Both the position numbers and the translations under genes were made by a program. From assembly GCF_901709675.1 (NCBI RefSeq), contig NC_051091.1, positions 358,967 to 422,966 of the forward strand: a stretch of DNA of 64,000 nt, given 5' to 3'. Below the pieces are notes generated by a model that worked only from the letters and a program-made list of their open reading frames with translations, ran no database searches and was not told the DNA's origin. Below, in pieces: positions 61,079 through 64,000 of this stretch. Positions within the stretch are counted from its first letter, which is position 1. Each line of letters starts with the position of its first letter. This DNA comes from Syngnathus acus (Eukaryota > Chordata > Actinopteri > Syngnathiformes > Syngnathidae).

Positions 61079-61830
61079 GGCTTGGCTGCACGCAGAGCAG
61101 CAAATAATACTGATGGAAGAGGCCACCAACATTTTGACACATCAGCACAAGTCAGTGAACAATAGAGCAAAGCACATTGTGAATTGGTGCACCCACGCAC
61201 CGGATAATTTGCTTCATAATAAGACAAAATGAACAAATAACATTATTACATTTCTTTGAATGAAAAACTACAATCCCTGGGGTGCGAGGCTATTTGTTTG
61301 TACCATTGCCATGTTCCAAAATGTGTAAGGAATATTTTGCCCTAAGACCTGTGATGACGCTAACTTGCGCTTTGAATTCACACAGTGTGATCTGAAACCT
61401 ACAATATTCCAACATTGTTTGCCAAGCTGAATGCAGGTGCTGAATGCTCAGATGCAAACAAAAGTACCTACTGTTGGCTTTACATGACAAGAACATTTGC
61501 CTTCAATACATGACACGTTGACACAATGCAAATACAGAGAATGACCTCTCCATGCTGCATCAGGTGAGTGAATAGTATTACATCCTGGTACATATGTCAT
61601 CTACCTTGGTGGAAAAAGTCTCCGAACAGAAATGCTCACCATTGTGAAGTATGCAGAAGTGGCTGAAACACATCAACATGGAATCAAATATATAGATATA
61701 CGTACAGTAAGTGTGTGACTAGGGGGAGCTGAGCTAATCCCTCCCTCAGCTGCAAAAATTCATGCACTCCCTTTCACACCCTCAAGGAGAAGCTGTAATT
61801 TATTCCCTTGAAGCACTCCAGCTGCTAAGA

Positions 61831-61946
<116 letters not shown>

Positions 61947-64000
61947 CCACATGTATTCATTGGAAGAACACACAAAGGCACACACGCTCACGGATGATAG
62001 ATCTGAGCGCACTGACTGCAACTCCATCGGGTTTTTTTTTTTTCATAAACCTGGGTCTACATTAATTAGCAGCACAGGGTTCCATGTCTTCTATCTTTGG
62101 GGGCCCTAGAGATCTGTACCAGGGACCCACCCAGCCCCCTTCTTCTTGCTAGATCGCATCTGTCTCCGTTTTCATCAGCACAATATGAACAGAGCTACAG
62201 TAAGCCCAAAGACAAGAAAAGAATAATAATTATCATCATCATCACACTTACCATTGCCTTGTTAAAGATTTAGAATTTTAATTTCCACTTTCATCCCCCT
62301 CCCTGACCTCCAAGTACACAAAAGCGATGCAAAATGTATTTACTCTTTCTTACCATTTCAAATCTCTATTTATCTCTTGATGCCACAATTAATATTATTT
62401 GTTTAATATTCTGTTTTGTTTGCTAAGCAACGGCCTTGCAGTTTTAGGCTCTCCACTTTTGGTTTCAAGAGCATTGCGTAAAACCTTGACACACTTGACA
62501 AAAATCCACTCGTGAGCACAAGTGCACAGTGTACGTACGCATGTGTATTGACTTGGGCGTATAAAAATGAATCTCTCTCTTATTTAAAGCTTGCGTCCTT
62601 GTAGCTCCACTTCAGAAGCCAGCCATTTCGTCGACAGCATTCCAACCAAAACTCCACTTTCAAAAGAGGATTGCGTGATCAGAGAGTCCTGTCTAGCTCG
62701 CGTGGCCCTGAGCACCCCGTCCGACAATTTCATTTCCCTGTCAGGCCCTGGGGCTCATCAGCAGATTAGACCGTCCCAACTTCAGTGAGATCTGACATTT
62801 TGATCACCGACATTCAACAACAAAAGGCTTCAAAGGTGCCGCTGTCTCAGCCAACTAGATCCACTTCGATCAAGCACGAACGAGTTCACAGCGTTGGCCA
62901 GTCTCGAATAAAGAGTTCCAAAAAAAAATGGACACAAATTTCGGATCCCATTAAAAAGGCTCGAAAAGCTTTCATCCAGCTAAAAATGCAATCTTCTTTC
63001 AGCTTTGCATGAATATACAAACAGTTAGCCAGGCCTGAAAGTGCATTGCATATTGTCCTAAAGGGATGTATCGAAGCAGCACTATCGGTGGCATAGCAGA
63101 TGTGCTAGTCCATCGACTGTGAAACTACTGGCAACGATATCACAGCATCATCACCCAAGCAGTCACTTTGTCTCACAGTTGCAAAATTAAAATATGGGCA
63201 ACGGGGGTGATATTAGCTTTTATGCAATAGCAGCATTTGACAAAACGTTTCACAAACAGCCAACAAAAATTAGAAATTGCTTTCTATTTATATGTTTTTA
63301 TCAATATATGATATTACAAATAGATTTTTATTTATATATAGTCTGTTTTTTAGGTTTTTATATTTTCATTTTTATTGTTTTAAACTGTCTGAGCAGATCA
63401 CATCCACCAAATGTTTGTCCAGCTTTTCCAATTCTCCTCATTTTGCTGATTCACATGGTCACATGGCAGGATATATATATATTATATATATACGTATATA
63501 ATATATATATATTTAAAGTGATGTTTCCCACGTCACCAGCTGCGCTGTTATCTTACACCACGTCTAATTATATCTCCATAACATATCGGTGCATGAATAT
63601 CAAACAATATCCACGACTAGTCCAACTGGTGACTTTATACACTTAGTTCCCTATCAAATCCATCCTGCATCAGTTTACTGAAAAAGATGCACAAGGCTGC
63701 AACACATATGTAGTATAGAGTTACATTGATTTGAACATGAAGCCCTGAGGCTGAAAGTGCAAAAGCTTCCATGATATGAGCTTATTAAAGTGCACACATT
63801 GTTTGAAGGCATTCATTCTCTTGAGGCTTGGCTTTTCCTATTTGTTGATACAATATCCCAACGCAATGGAAAACATGTCTCCATCATTAGATTCGGCCGC
63901 AGCTCCAGACAAGAAATGGATTTGACAAAAATAGCATCACATGATAACCATCACGCTACGTATGAATTACAAGTGGTTGATGATGTGGCCAAGCTTTTCC

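Overview
This window is vertebrate, almost certainly teleost fish, nuclear DNA. It has split genes with GT-AG introns, very many tetranucleotide and dinucleotide microsatellites, a tRNA-derived SINE, hAT-type miniature elements and solo-LTR-like repeats. The two genes it carries span hundreds of kilobases in mammals (general knowledge), but here they occupy a few tens of kilobases, so the genome is compact. The species cannot be named from the sequence.

Both genes lie on the minus strand. From about 713 to 21946 is cadps (CAPS1, calcium-dependent secretion activator). It runs from the initiator ATG at 21946 through 19 recognisable exons: N-terminal region, C2 domain, PH domain and the start of the MUN/MHD1 region. 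Its 3' exons lie beyond the left edge. From 25724 to 52104 is ptprg (receptor-type tyrosine phosphatase gamma): carbonic-anhydrase-like domain, fibronectin III domain, Ser-rich linker, transmembrane segment, and phosphatase domains D1 and D2. Its first exons (signal peptide) were not found and lie upstream, in 52105-64000 or beyond. ptprg ends only a few kilobases before cadps begins, in the same direction (ptprg then cadps).

The two genes differ in condition. All 19 cadps exons keep exact frame and length. ptprg reads as a conserved orthologue over most of its 27 exons, but four of them (47211-47303, 32611-32691, 28374-28503, 26359-26496) contain small indels that break the frame, one producing an in-frame stop. 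Its C-terminal PDZ-ligand tail is also lost. Either this is a decaying teleost duplicate or the assembly has local indel errors; the sequence alone cannot decide. A second notable point is a GC-rich island at about 35000-35230 inside the intron after the transmembrane exon. It holds a strong-Kozak ATG exon whose splice phase fits the next ptprg exon, so it could encode a cytosolic isoform.

The rest is intron and intergenic DNA rich in simple repeats and small mobile elements. I found no second protein-coding system, RNA gene or CRISPR-like array.
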